From an uncultured Clostridia bacterium (GTDB lineage Bacteria; Bacillota; Clostridia; Oscillospirales; Oscillospiraceae), in the NCBI GenBank assembly GCA_945867445.1, contig CAMBID010000049.1, positions 1-6,352 on the forward strand: 6,352 bases of DNA, given 5' to 3'. The position numbers and the translations under genes were made by a program. Below are positions 1-5,420 of the stretch, in pieces. Below the pieces are notes generated by a model. It made no database searches. It was given only the letters and a program-made list of their open reading frames with translations, and had not been told where the DNA came from. Position 1 is the stretch's first letter. Every line of letters starts with the position of its first letter.

Positions 1-821
1 CGGCGGCCGCCTGGCTCCGGGCGGCGGCGGAGCGCCGCGCCCTGCCCCACGCCCTCCTCTTCACCGGGGGAGACGGCCCCGCCGCGGCGGAGTTCGCCGC
101 CGCCGCCATGGAATGTACGGCGGCGCACGGCCGCCCCTGCGGCACCTGCCACGCCTGCCGCAAGGTCCTCTCCGGCGTCCACCCGGACGTCACTTCCGTC
201 CGGGACCCGGAGCACAAGCTCCTCTCGGCGGAGGTCATCCGGAACGTCCGGGCGGATGCCTACATCCGTCCCAATGAGGGGGCACGGAAGGTCTATGTCT
301 TTCCGGACTGCGCCCTCCTCACCGAGGCGGACCAGAACATCCTCCTGAAAACCGTGGAGGAAGGCCCGCCGGACGCCGCCTTCCTCTTCTGCGCGGAGAG
401 CGCCTCCGCCGTCCTGCCCACCCTTCGCTCCCGCTGCGCAGAGTGCAAGCTCCCCCCGGCATCATCGGAAGGGGAGCCCCCTCCAAGCCCCCGGGCGGAA
501 GCTTTCTGCCGCAGCCTGGCCCGTGGAAAGCGGGGCGAGGCAGCGGCGGCCTGCGCCCGTCTGGAGCGGGAGAAACTGACGGGCGACGATCTGGAGGCCT
601 TCTGCAGCGAGTGCCGGGTCCTCCTCTCCCGGGCCCTGAAGCTTCACTATGGGGCCCATGACAGCGGCGAAGTCCCCGCCCTCCTGGCAAAAAACTTGAC
701 AAACCCCCAGTTAATGCGCACAATAGAGCTGTTGGAGAGCTTCCGGCGGGACTGCCGCTTCCACATCGCCCCGGCCCAGGCGCTGGGCGCCCTGGCGGCA
801 GAGGTGGAGGAGCTCCTCTGA
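1..821 (+). CDS. holB: DNA polymerase III subunit delta' (partial, 5' end outside window)
   Basis: Clamp-loader subunit delta' of the replicative DNA polymerase; it works with delta and the tau/gamma subunits to load the beta sliding clamp. The reading frame is open from base 3, upstream of the first ATG at 108, and the upstream residues (LPHALLFTGGDGPAAAEFA) match the usual N-terminal 'PHA.LF.G..G.GK' region, so the ATG at 108 is internal and the gene starts before the window. The Walker A equivalent (GGDGPAAAE) lacks the GKT/S residues, as expected for the ATPase-dead delta'. A zinc-module pattern follows (C..., then PCGTCHACRKV), then HPDV and a conserved-looking ILLKTVEEGPPDAAFLF block corresponding to the 'LLK.LEEPP....FIL' sensor region, then 'LPTLRSRC' corresponding to 'T..SRC'. 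The stop TGA (819-821) forms the first bases of the downstream structured element. The next gene is ricT, the order known from B. subtilis (holB-yaaT), which supports the call. Confidence 0.93.
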   Translation, partial: AAAWLRAAAERRALPHALLFTGGDGPAAAEFAAAAMECTAAHGRPCGTCHACRKVLSGVHPDVTSVRDPEHKLLSAEVIRNVRADAYIRPNEGARKVYVFPDCALLTEADQNILLKTVEEGPPDAAFLFCAESASAVLPTLRSRCAECKLPPASSEGEPPPSPRAEAFCRSLARGKRGEAAAACARLEREKLTGDDLEAFCSECRVLLSRALKLHYGAHDSGEVPALLAKNLTNPQLMRTIELLESFRRDCRFHIAPAQALGALAAEVEELL

Positions 822-960
822 TACTACTCTCCCATGAAAATAAGATAGTTTCATGGGAACCGCCGCGCTTTGCGCGTCGGTGCGTCTCATAAGAATCCAA
901 CGCGCCGTTGGCGCTATCAAAACAAGACAATGGTCTTGTTTTTCATGGATTCTGGTATGA
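819..960 (+). repeat. Structured intergenic element, copy 1 (multi-hairpin, between holB and ricT)
   Basis: A 142-bp element that folds almost completely. Closing pairs: ATACT 821-825 with GGTAT 954-958 (one T.G). Hairpin A: 830-839/849-858, 10 bp, loop ATAAGATAG. Hairpin B: 859-868/872-881, with a C863.T877 mismatch. A conserved GTCTCATAAG follows at 884-893. Stem C: AGAATCCA 892-899 with TGGATTCT 946-953; it encloses hairpin G (GCGCC 902-906/GGCGC 910-914) and hairpin D (919-928/933-942, 10 bp). The second copy (2696-2857) has the same order of helices and the same conserved blocks, while the A, C and D stems have different sequence but stay paired. It overlaps the holB stop codon and ends 45 bp before the ricT ribosome binding site. 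It could be a structured RNA, a cis-regulatory leader or a MITE-like mobile repeat. Orientation is given relative to the flanking genes. I do not recognise the family. Confidence 0.85.
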
Positions 961-1005
961 GGACCATTCCCGGCGGAGATCGCCGGATATCCTACCATTC
1001 GAGAG

Positions 1006-1014
1006 AAAAGGAGG
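1006..1014 (+). promoter_or_regulatory. Ribosome binding site that fixes the TTG start of ricT
   Basis: AAAAGGAGG lies 7 nt before the TTG at 1022-1024. The next upstream in-frame ATG (908) falls inside hairpin G of the structured element and has no Shine-Dalgarno sequence, so this site decides the start. Confidence 0.85.
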
Positions 1015-1021
1015 CGATCCT

Positions 1022-2398
1022 TTGACGGAAGTGATCAGCGTCCGCTTTCGCGGCGGATGCAAGAACTATGATTTTGACCCCAAGGGCCTGGAGCTGAAGA
1101 TGGGGGAGGAAGTGGTGGTGGAGACGGCCCAGGGCCTGGAGTTCGCCACCTGCACCGTGGGCAACCATGAGGTGGAGGACAGCGCCGTAATCCAGCCCCT
1201 CTGCCCCGTCCTCCGCCGGGCTACGGACGCCGACCGCGCTGCCGTGGAGCGGGGGCGGAGGAAGGAGAGCGAGGCCTTCGATATCTGTGAGAAGAAGATC
1301 GCGGACCACGGTCTCGAGATGAAGCTGGTGAACGTCAGCTGCAGCTTTGACGGCAGCAAGATCATCTTCTTCTTCACCGCCGACGGCCGGGTGGATTTCC
1401 GGGAGCTGGTGCGGGATTTAGCCTCCGTCTTCCGGGCCCGGATCGAGCTGCGGCAGATCGGCGTCCGGGACGAGGCCAAGATGATCGGGGGCCTCGGCAT
1501 CTGCGGAAGGCCCTTCTGCTGCTCCCAGTTTCTGGACAGCTTTCTCCCGGTCTCCATCAAGATGGCCAAGACCCAGAACCTCAGCCTGAACCCCACGAAA
1601 ATCTCCGGAACCTGCGGCCGCCTCATGTGCTGCCTCAAGTATGAGCAGAACGCCTATGAGGACGCCGCCAAGCGCATGCCCAAGACCGAGTCCTTCGTCC
1701 AGACGCCGGACGGTCCCGGCAACGTCAAGAGCGTGGACCTTCTCCAGGAGAAGGTCCGGGTCGCCCTGGACGGCGCCGCCCCCTCCGAGCCCCTGAAGAC
1801 CTACCATAACTGCGAGATCTGCGTCCTGCGCAACGGCAAGGGCAGCCGGGAAGGCATTGAGATCCCGGCGGAGCGGCCGGAGCGCTACGTCCCCGAAAAG
1901 AAGGAGGAGCGCTCCTTCGGCATGCCCTTCGGCCTCACGCCGCTGGAGTCTGACGACGATGACTGGGACGACATCGAGGCCCCCGCCCGGGAGAAGATCG
2001 GCGACGGCAAGCGCCGCCGCTCCCACCGCCGGGGAAACCGCGGCCGGGGCGACGCCCCCCGTCCCGCCCAGGAAAAGCCCGGCAAGCCCACGTCTTCCAA
2101 GGATGCCAAGGCCGAGGCTCCCAAGCCCGACAAACCCAAAGCCCCCAAGCACCCCAAGGGTCAGGAGGGCGACCAGCCCAAGTCCGGCGGCTCCCGCCGC
2201 CGGGGCCGGGGTTCCCGGCCCGAGGGCGCCAAGTTCCAGGGCGAGGCGGAGAAGTCCGCCCCCCAGCCCGCCGCTCCCGCGGGGGAGAAGGCTGAGGGCG
2301 GCGAGGCACAGCAGCACCGCCGCCGTCCCCACCATCGCGGCGGCCGCCGCCGCAGAGGCAGCGAAAGCGGCCCGACCCCGCCCCCCAGCGAAGGCTGA
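1022..2398 (+). CDS. ricT: PSP1-domain regulatory iron-sulfur protein RicT (YaaT), with long basic C-terminal tail
   Basis: Homologue of RicT/YaaT, which in B. subtilis forms the RicA-RicF-RicT (Y) complex that binds Fe-S clusters and acts with RNase Y on mRNA maturation and on developmental pathways. With the TTG start the protein has 458 residues. The first ~280 are the PSP1-type core: MTEVISVRF..., a region ending in IELRQIGVRDEAKMIGGLGICGRPFCC (147-167), then GTCGRLMCCLKYE (196-208). Cys161, 166, 167, 198, 203 and 204 are the clustered Cys expected to be cluster ligands; Cys264 and 267 add a CxxC. Residues ~310-320 are acidic (ESDDDDWDDIE). Residues ~325-458 form a low-complexity tail rich in Arg, Lys, Pro and Gly, including runs such as KRRRSHRRGNRGRG and GGRRRRG. 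B. subtilis YaaT is about 275 residues, so the tail is an extension. The gene follows holB as in B. subtilis, with the structured element between the two. Confidence 0.9.
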   Translation: MTEVISVRFRGGCKNYDFDPKGLELKMGEEVVVETAQGLEFATCTVGNHEVEDSAVIQPLCPVLRRATDADRAAVERGRRKESEAFDICEKKIADHGLEMKLVNVSCSFDGSKIIFFFTADGRVDFRELVRDLASVFRARIELRQIGVRDEAKMIGGLGICGRPFCCSQFLDSFLPVSIKMAKTQNLSLNPTKISGTCGRLMCCLKYEQNAYEDAAKRMPKTESFVQTPDGPGNVKSVDLLQEKVRVALDGAAPSEPLKTYHNCEICVLRNGKGSREGIEIPAERPERYVPEKKEERSFGMPFGLTPLESDDDDWDDIEAPAREKIGDGKRRRSHRRGNRGRGDAPRPAQEKPGKPTSSKDAKAEAPKPDKPKAPKHPKGQEGDQPKSGGSRRRGRGSRPEGAKFQGEAEKSAPQPAAPAGEKAEGGEAQQHRRRPHHRGGRRRRGSESGPTPPPSEG

Positions 2399-2626
2399 GC
2401 CCGGGTCCCCCTTCTGCGCAGGCGGAGCCCAAGCTCCCGCAAACGGAGTGAATCCGCTCCCGGCGCCAGTTGGCCCCAAGCGAATGAGGCTGCCCCTGTC
2501 CGCAGGCGGCGCCAGAGCTTTGCACCCCACCCATGGGCGAGAGGGGCAGTCCCCTCACCGGTGAGCCCCGGGTTCCCGGCAGGAAAGGGCAATGCCCGTC
2601 CCCGGGCGCGCCCTGCCCTCTGCCCC
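2399..2626. other. GC-rich intergenic stretch after ricT, no gene seen
   Basis: About 230 bp between the ricT stop and its terminator. Open frames here are short continuations of shadow frames of ricT and carry no recognisable protein. The sequence has several short GC-rich inverted repeats (for example GAGGGG/CCCCTC around 2540-2556 and CGGA/TCCG around 2443-2455), but none is a convincing RNA gene. Confidence 0.5.
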
Positions 2627-2659
2627 AACGCCCGCCGCCGTCCCCCGGCGGCGGGCGTT
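2627..2659 (+). terminator. Candidate terminator of the holB-ricT transcript
   Basis: A perfect 14-bp stem (2627-2640 with 2646-2659) with a TCCCC loop, built of AACGCCCGCCGCCG and its complement. Only a short T stretch (TTT at 2658-2660) follows, so it is a strong hairpin but a weak intrinsic terminator by sequence. Confidence 0.6.
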
Positions 2660-2695
2660 TCCGCATCCGGTCCCCGCGCCTTTCCGCAGAGCTTT

Positions 2696-2857
2696 TGATA
2701 CTCTTTCTTGATAAAAATCTTTGATTTTTATCAAGAAGGCGCCGCTGTCAGCGTCGCCCTTTTGCGGCAGTCTGCCGCAAAAGCCGTCTCATAAGTTCTT
2801 GACGCGCCTGCGGCGCTATAAAAAGCTTTTAAAGCTTTTTATCAAGAACTAGTATGA
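2696..2857 (+). repeat. Structured intergenic element, copy 2 (multi-hairpin, before the HAD gene)
   Basis: Second, larger (162 bp) copy of the element at 819-960, in the same orientation. Closing pairs: ATACT 2698-2702 with AGTAT 2851-2855. Hairpin A: 15 bp, 2705-2719/2723-2737. Hairpin B: GGCGCCGC 2738-2745 with GCGTCGCC 2751-2758, with a C2742.T2754 mismatch at the same place as in copy 1. Extra hairpin X, absent from copy 1: 2759-2769/2773-2783, 11 bp. GTCTCATAAG is at 2786-2795. Stem C: 2794-2802/2842-2850, 9 bp. Hairpin G: GCGCC 2804-2808/GGCGC 2812-2816. Hairpin D: 2818-2828/2832-2842, 11 bp. Stems A, C and D are unrelated in sequence to those of copy 1 but still pair fully. The 13-nt TTTTTATCAAGAA occurs twice (2725-2737 and 2836-2848), so hairpin A's 5' arm has two possible partners. 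Confidence 0.87.
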
Positions 2858-2905
2858 TCCTACTCTCCCATTAAAGTAAGATATTTTAATGGGAGAGTAG
2901 GATCA
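2855..2905. repeat. 21-bp palindromic hairpin with 9-nt loop
   Basis: A perfect inverted repeat, 2855-2875 with 2885-2905, and loop GTAAGATAT (2876-2884). It touches the end of structured element 2 and ends 15 bp before the HAD ribosome binding site. Bases 2861-2894 match 825-858 (hairpin A of copy 1) at 30 of 34 positions. Two of the four differences are a compensating pair (G836-C852 there, T-A here); the other two lie in the loop. No T-run follows, so it is not a typical terminator. Confidence 0.85.
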
Positions 2906-2934
2906 GAGCCATCACAAGAAAAGGAGACCCTCCT

Positions 2935-3777
2935 ATGGGAAAATTCGACGGCGTCCTGCTTGCCTGTGATTTTGACAACACCCTGGTCTATACCGAGCCC
3001 GCCCTGGTGGCCGGGGACCCCATTCCGCCCCTGGGCCGGGAAAACAGGGCGGCCCTGGAATACTTTACCGCCCACGGCGGCCACTTCGCCGTGGCCACCG
3101 GCCGGGCCCTGGCGGCCTTTCAGACCATCGCTCCGGAGCTGCCCATCAACACCCCCTGCGTCATCTGCAACGGCGCGGCTCTCTACGACTTCGGAAGGGG
3201 CGAGTACCTGGACTATAATCTCCTGGATGAGACGGCTCTCCGCCGGGGCCAGACCCTGCTGGACGCCTTCCCCACCCTGGCGGTGGAGGCCTACCACATC
3301 GGCAATGTGGTCCATGCCGTCCGACCCAATGAGTATGTCCGCCGCCACGAGCACCTGACACACGTGGGCACGGAGGAGAAGCCTAGTCTTCTGGAAGTCC
3401 CCCTGCCCCTCGGCAAATTCATCTTTGAGGATGACCACGAGATTCTCCTTGCCGCCCGCCGGCGGATGACGGAGGACGGCTGGGACCAGGATTACGAGCT
3501 GGTCTTCTCCCGGGACAACCTGCTGGAAATGACCGCCAAGGGCGCCAACAAGGGCGGCATGGTCCTGCGCCTGGCCCGGCGTCTGGGCGTGGAGCGGGAA
3601 AATATCTACTGCATGGGCGATGAAGGCAATGACATCTCCATGCTCCGCGCCGCCGCCCAGGGCTTCGCCCCCGCCAACTGCATCCCCGCCATCCGGGAGG
3701 AGGGATTTACCATCGTCTCCCACGCGGAGGGCCGCGCCGTGGCAGACGTGGTGGAGATCCTGGACCGGAAGTATTGA
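2935..3777 (+). CDS. Cof-type HAD-IIB family phosphatase
   Basis: 280-residue cytosolic phosphatase of the haloacid dehalogenase superfamily, subfamily IIB (Cof type). These enzymes hydrolyse phosphate esters, often sugar phosphates or cofactor intermediates, using Mg2+ and an aspartyl-phosphate intermediate. All four HAD motifs are visible: motif I D12-F-D14-N-T (nucleophile Asp12, acid/base Asp14), motif II A-T55-G-R, motif III Lys206 in GANKGGMV, and motif IV GDEGND (228-233) with Asp229 and Asp233. The GxNKG and GDEGND forms and the large insert between motifs II and III (the C2 cap, about 80-190) are typical of Cof enzymes. The length is normal for the family. The ATG has AAGGAG (2921-2926) 8 nt upstream. 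It stands alone between structured element 2 with its palindrome and a terminator. The substrate cannot be told from sequence. Confidence 0.92.
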   Translation: MGKFDGVLLACDFDNTLVYTEPALVAGDPIPPLGRENRAALEYFTAHGGHFAVATGRALAAFQTIAPELPINTPCVICNGAALYDFGRGEYLDYNLLDETALRRGQTLLDAFPTLAVEAYHIGNVVHAVRPNEYVRRHEHLTHVGTEEKPSLLEVPLPLGKFIFEDDHEILLAARRRMTEDGWDQDYELVFSRDNLLEMTAKGANKGGMVLRLARRLGVERENIYCMGDEGNDISMLRAAAQGFAPANCIPAIREEGFTIVSHAEGRAVADVVEILDRKY

Positions 3778-3792
3778 GGGCCTTCAGAAGAA

Positions 3793-3829
3793 AAGCCTAC
3801 CTGGAGGCATTGTACTTCCAGGTAGGCTT
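3793..3829. terminator. Bidirectional terminator between the HAD gene and the convergent radical SAM gene
   Basis: A perfect 13-bp stem, AAGCCTACCTGGA 3793-3805 with 3817-3829, and an 11-nt loop. On the - strand the hairpin is followed by TTCTTCT, so it can end the radical SAM transcript. On the + strand it lies 16 bp after the HAD stop, with a weaker GACTTTAT tail. Confidence 0.8.
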
Positions 3830-3847
3830 GACTTTATAACAGATCCG

Positions 3848-5128
3848 TTAACTAATGGATCGGCGCTCTAATAACTTGGAAACATACCAGACCAAAAGTT
3901 CCGGAAGGATGTCTTTATAGGCGAAACAGCGAGGCATTTTCGTGAAGAGGGAGGACCGGCAGCCGCCTTGGCATAGAGGGAGATAGATGCAGGCGTCGCA
4001 CACGGGGTCCAAGCCGATGTCTGTCCACCGGGAAAACGTTCCAGGGTCAGTTACACCATTCCAAACATCGCCGATGTTTTGCAGAAAGGTTTCACTGCAT
4101 TTTCCCAGTTTTCCGTCGGGAAACACCGCATAACTGGAGGCGCTGCAGGAGGAGCACTGGTTCTTTTTGTAATTCAGACGGGCCAGCAATCTTGGCGGCG
4201 TCATTCCGTACTGCACGATGCGGTCAAAAAGCGCGATCAGATTCTGATCGGCGGTGGTGGTGGAGTGGAATGGGTCAGCGGCCTCTTCGTTCAGACAGCT
4301 CCATAGGGGATAAACATAGTAGAAAATATTATGATAGTTTCCAAGTTCCTGGTGCAGGCAGTCAATGAGGGAGAGGAGGCTTTCGTAATTAGTCGTATCA
4401 TAATTCATCCGAATGGAGACGTGAATCCCGCTTTTCGCCAAAAGCTTGATATTGTGGAGAACGTTGTCAAAATTATGTTTTTCCGGACAAATGTAGTCTT
4501 TTACTGCATGATAGGTCTTTCGGTCTCCGTCAAGTGTGATCTGCACATATTTGGTGTTCCAGGTTGTTTTCATTTTTCGAACAATACCCGCATCGATTAA
4601 ACTGCCGTTGCTGATAAAAGCGCTTTGAAGGCGGCAATGAAGACGCTGGCAGGAGGGAGTCAATTTTCCCACAATGTAATCGATTATGCCGGGATTGAGT
4701 AACGGTTCCCCGCCAAACCACTCGAAGGTTAGGGTGTCGCCCTCCTGCAGCATGGGCAGAATAAATGCGATTACTTGCTCTGCGGTGGCCTCTGTCATAG
4801 TGACAGGAGAGATCCCTTTTTCAAAGCAGTAGTAACAGCGCGCATTGCAGGCGGAAGTGGTCCAGAGACGGATCAATTTTTCCTTGCTGTGAAGGATTCC
4901 GTTTGCACGATCCTGATGGATGAGAGATTTCTCATCGGTTCCTTCCGGGACGAGAATGCCCTTTTTTACAAGTGTTTGTTCCTCTTCCGCAGAGAGCTTG
5001 TTTTCTTGGTATCGGCGCAAGGTGTCGGGCTGGAACAGTCCCAACGCACCGGAAAAGGCATTAAAAATGATGGTTCGCCCATCCGGATAGGGGACGAGAA
5101 GATTGTACAGCGATTTTTGGTAAGGCAT
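3848..5128 (-). CDS. Radical SAM/SPASM peptide maturase
   Basis: 426-residue radical SAM enzyme expected to install cross-links, most likely thioethers, in the Cys-rich peptide encoded just upstream. Residues 1-90 look like the N-terminal part of RiPP maturases: SLYNLLV...FNAFSGALGLF, then a 'KGILVPEGTDE' segment. The SAM-cluster motif is C94-N-A-R-C98-Y-Y-C101 and the SAM-binding GGEP is at 139-142. A C-terminal SPASM region carries Cys325, 328, 344, 377, 380, 386, 390 and 401, including CSSC, FPDGKLGKC and CDACIYLPLCQGGC, enough for two auxiliary 4Fe-4S clusters. The ATG is supported by GAGAGGAG (complement of 5135-5142) 6 nt upstream. It shares a strand with the peptide and ends at the bidirectional hairpin. 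Its base composition is visibly less GC-rich than holB, ricT or the HAD gene, suggesting acquisition. A non-RiPP role (for example an anaerobic sulfatase-maturing relative) is less likely given the neighbour. The exact subfamily is unknown to me. Confidence 0.9.
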   Translation of the reverse strand: MPYQKSLYNLLVPYPDGRTIIFNAFSGALGLFQPDTLRRYQENKLSAEEEQTLVKKGILVPEGTDEKSLIHQDRANGILHSKEKLIRLWTTSACNARCYYCFEKGISPVTMTEATAEQVIAFILPMLQEGDTLTFEWFGGEPLLNPGIIDYIVGKLTPSCQRLHCRLQSAFISNGSLIDAGIVRKMKTTWNTKYVQITLDGDRKTYHAVKDYICPEKHNFDNVLHNIKLLAKSGIHVSIRMNYDTTNYESLLSLIDCLHQELGNYHNIFYYVYPLWSCLNEEAADPFHSTTTADQNLIALFDRIVQYGMTPPRLLARLNYKKNQCSSCSASSYAVFPDGKLGKCSETFLQNIGDVWNGVTDPGTFSRWTDIGLDPVCDACIYLPLCQGGCRSSLFTKMPRCFAYKDILPELLVWYVSKLLERRSIS

Positions 5129-5152
5129 AGTGAACTCCTCTCAAAAGTTTGA

Positions 5153-5189
5153 AAATGCCCACCGGATCATCGATGAGCGGTGGGCATTT
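5153..5189 (-). terminator. Hairpin between peptide and maturase genes (likely attenuator)
   Basis: A perfect 12-bp stem, AAATGCCCACCG 5153-5164 with CGGTGGGCATTT 5178-5189, and a 13-nt loop. On the - strand it lies 23 nt after the peptide stop and ahead of the maturase ribosome binding site, followed by TTCAAACTTTT rather than a clean T-run. That suits partial read-through, giving much peptide mRNA and little enzyme mRNA, and it may also protect the peptide message's 3' end. Confidence 0.65.
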
Positions 5190-5212
5190 ACGCATGTGAA
5201 CTTGTGAAAAGG

Positions 5213-5308
5213 TCAATTGTCACAGCTGTGGCAGGTTCCCTGGCAGCCCTGATCGTCGCAGTAGCAGGAACAAGCTTCGGAAACTTCGATGTCTTCAAAA
5301 AACTCCAT
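5213..5308 (-). CDS. Cys-rich RiPP precursor peptide (31 residues)
   Basis: Small peptide with a short acidic leader (MEFFEDIEVSEA) and a Cys-rich core, CSCYCDDQGCQGTCHSCDN, holding six Cys. It lies directly upstream of the radical SAM/SPASM maturase on the same strand, the usual arrangement for sactipeptide or ranthipeptide-type RiPPs. The core has C-X3-D (Cys15 to Asp19 and Cys26 to Asp30) and C-X3-C spacings. The start at 5308 is chosen because AGAAAGGGG lies 7 nt upstream and because the promoter at 5360-5388 lies inside the longer open frame that would begin at 5437; that longer form would start upstream of its own promoter. No signal peptide or double-Gly cleavage site is seen, and no transporter or protease gene is nearby in the window. 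The product's activity (antimicrobial, signalling or metal-related) cannot be told from sequence. Confidence 0.82.
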   Translation of the reverse strand: MEFFEDIEVSEACSCYCDDQGCQGTCHSCDN

Positions 5309-5359
5309 GAAAAGGCCCCTTTCTAAAAAACATTCACATGATTTCTTGCTTATTTTATA

Positions 5360-5388
5360 AGTATAGCATAAACGATAAACTGCGTCAA
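5360..5388 (-). promoter_or_regulatory. Sigma-A type promoter of the peptide-maturase operon
   Basis: Read on the - strand: TTGACG (-35, 5388-5383), a 17-bp spacer, TATACT (-10, 5365-5360), with TGC just before the -10 (extended -10). The expected start is near 5353, giving a leader of about 45 nt before the peptide ATG. Both boxes are close to consensus and the region is AT-rich. Confidence 0.82.
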
Positions 5389-5420
5389 CAGCGGGCAGCT
5401 GATTTTGTGAAATTTTGTAA

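Noticed and set aside
1..107. ATG at 108 as the true start of holB
   Set aside because: The frame is open to the window edge and the upstream residues match the conserved N-terminal region, so the gene is partial.
908..1021. ATG at 908 as the start of ricT (496-residue version)
   Set aside because: It lies in the loop of hairpin G in the structured element, has no ribosome binding site, and its extra residues do not resemble RicT. TTG 1022 has AAAAGGAGG at ideal spacing and MTEVISVRF is a family-like N-terminus.
1418..2530. Long open frames on the - strand opposite ricT (370 residues) and similar ones opposite holB and the HAD gene
   Set aside because: They are antisense shadows caused by high GC; low-complexity Ala/Gly/Leu or Arg/Pro strings without domain motifs, and the + strand frames are clear real genes.
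2830..2858. TATGAT (2853-2858) at the end of element 2 as a -10 box for the HAD gene
   Set aside because: No -35-like hexamer lies at 16-18 bp spacing, and the bases are part of the conserved element end, so a promoter call is not supported.
819..2905. CRISPR array or transposon with transposase
   Set aside because: Only two distant, non-identical copies are present, with no regular repeat-spacer pattern and no cas or transposase gene in the window.
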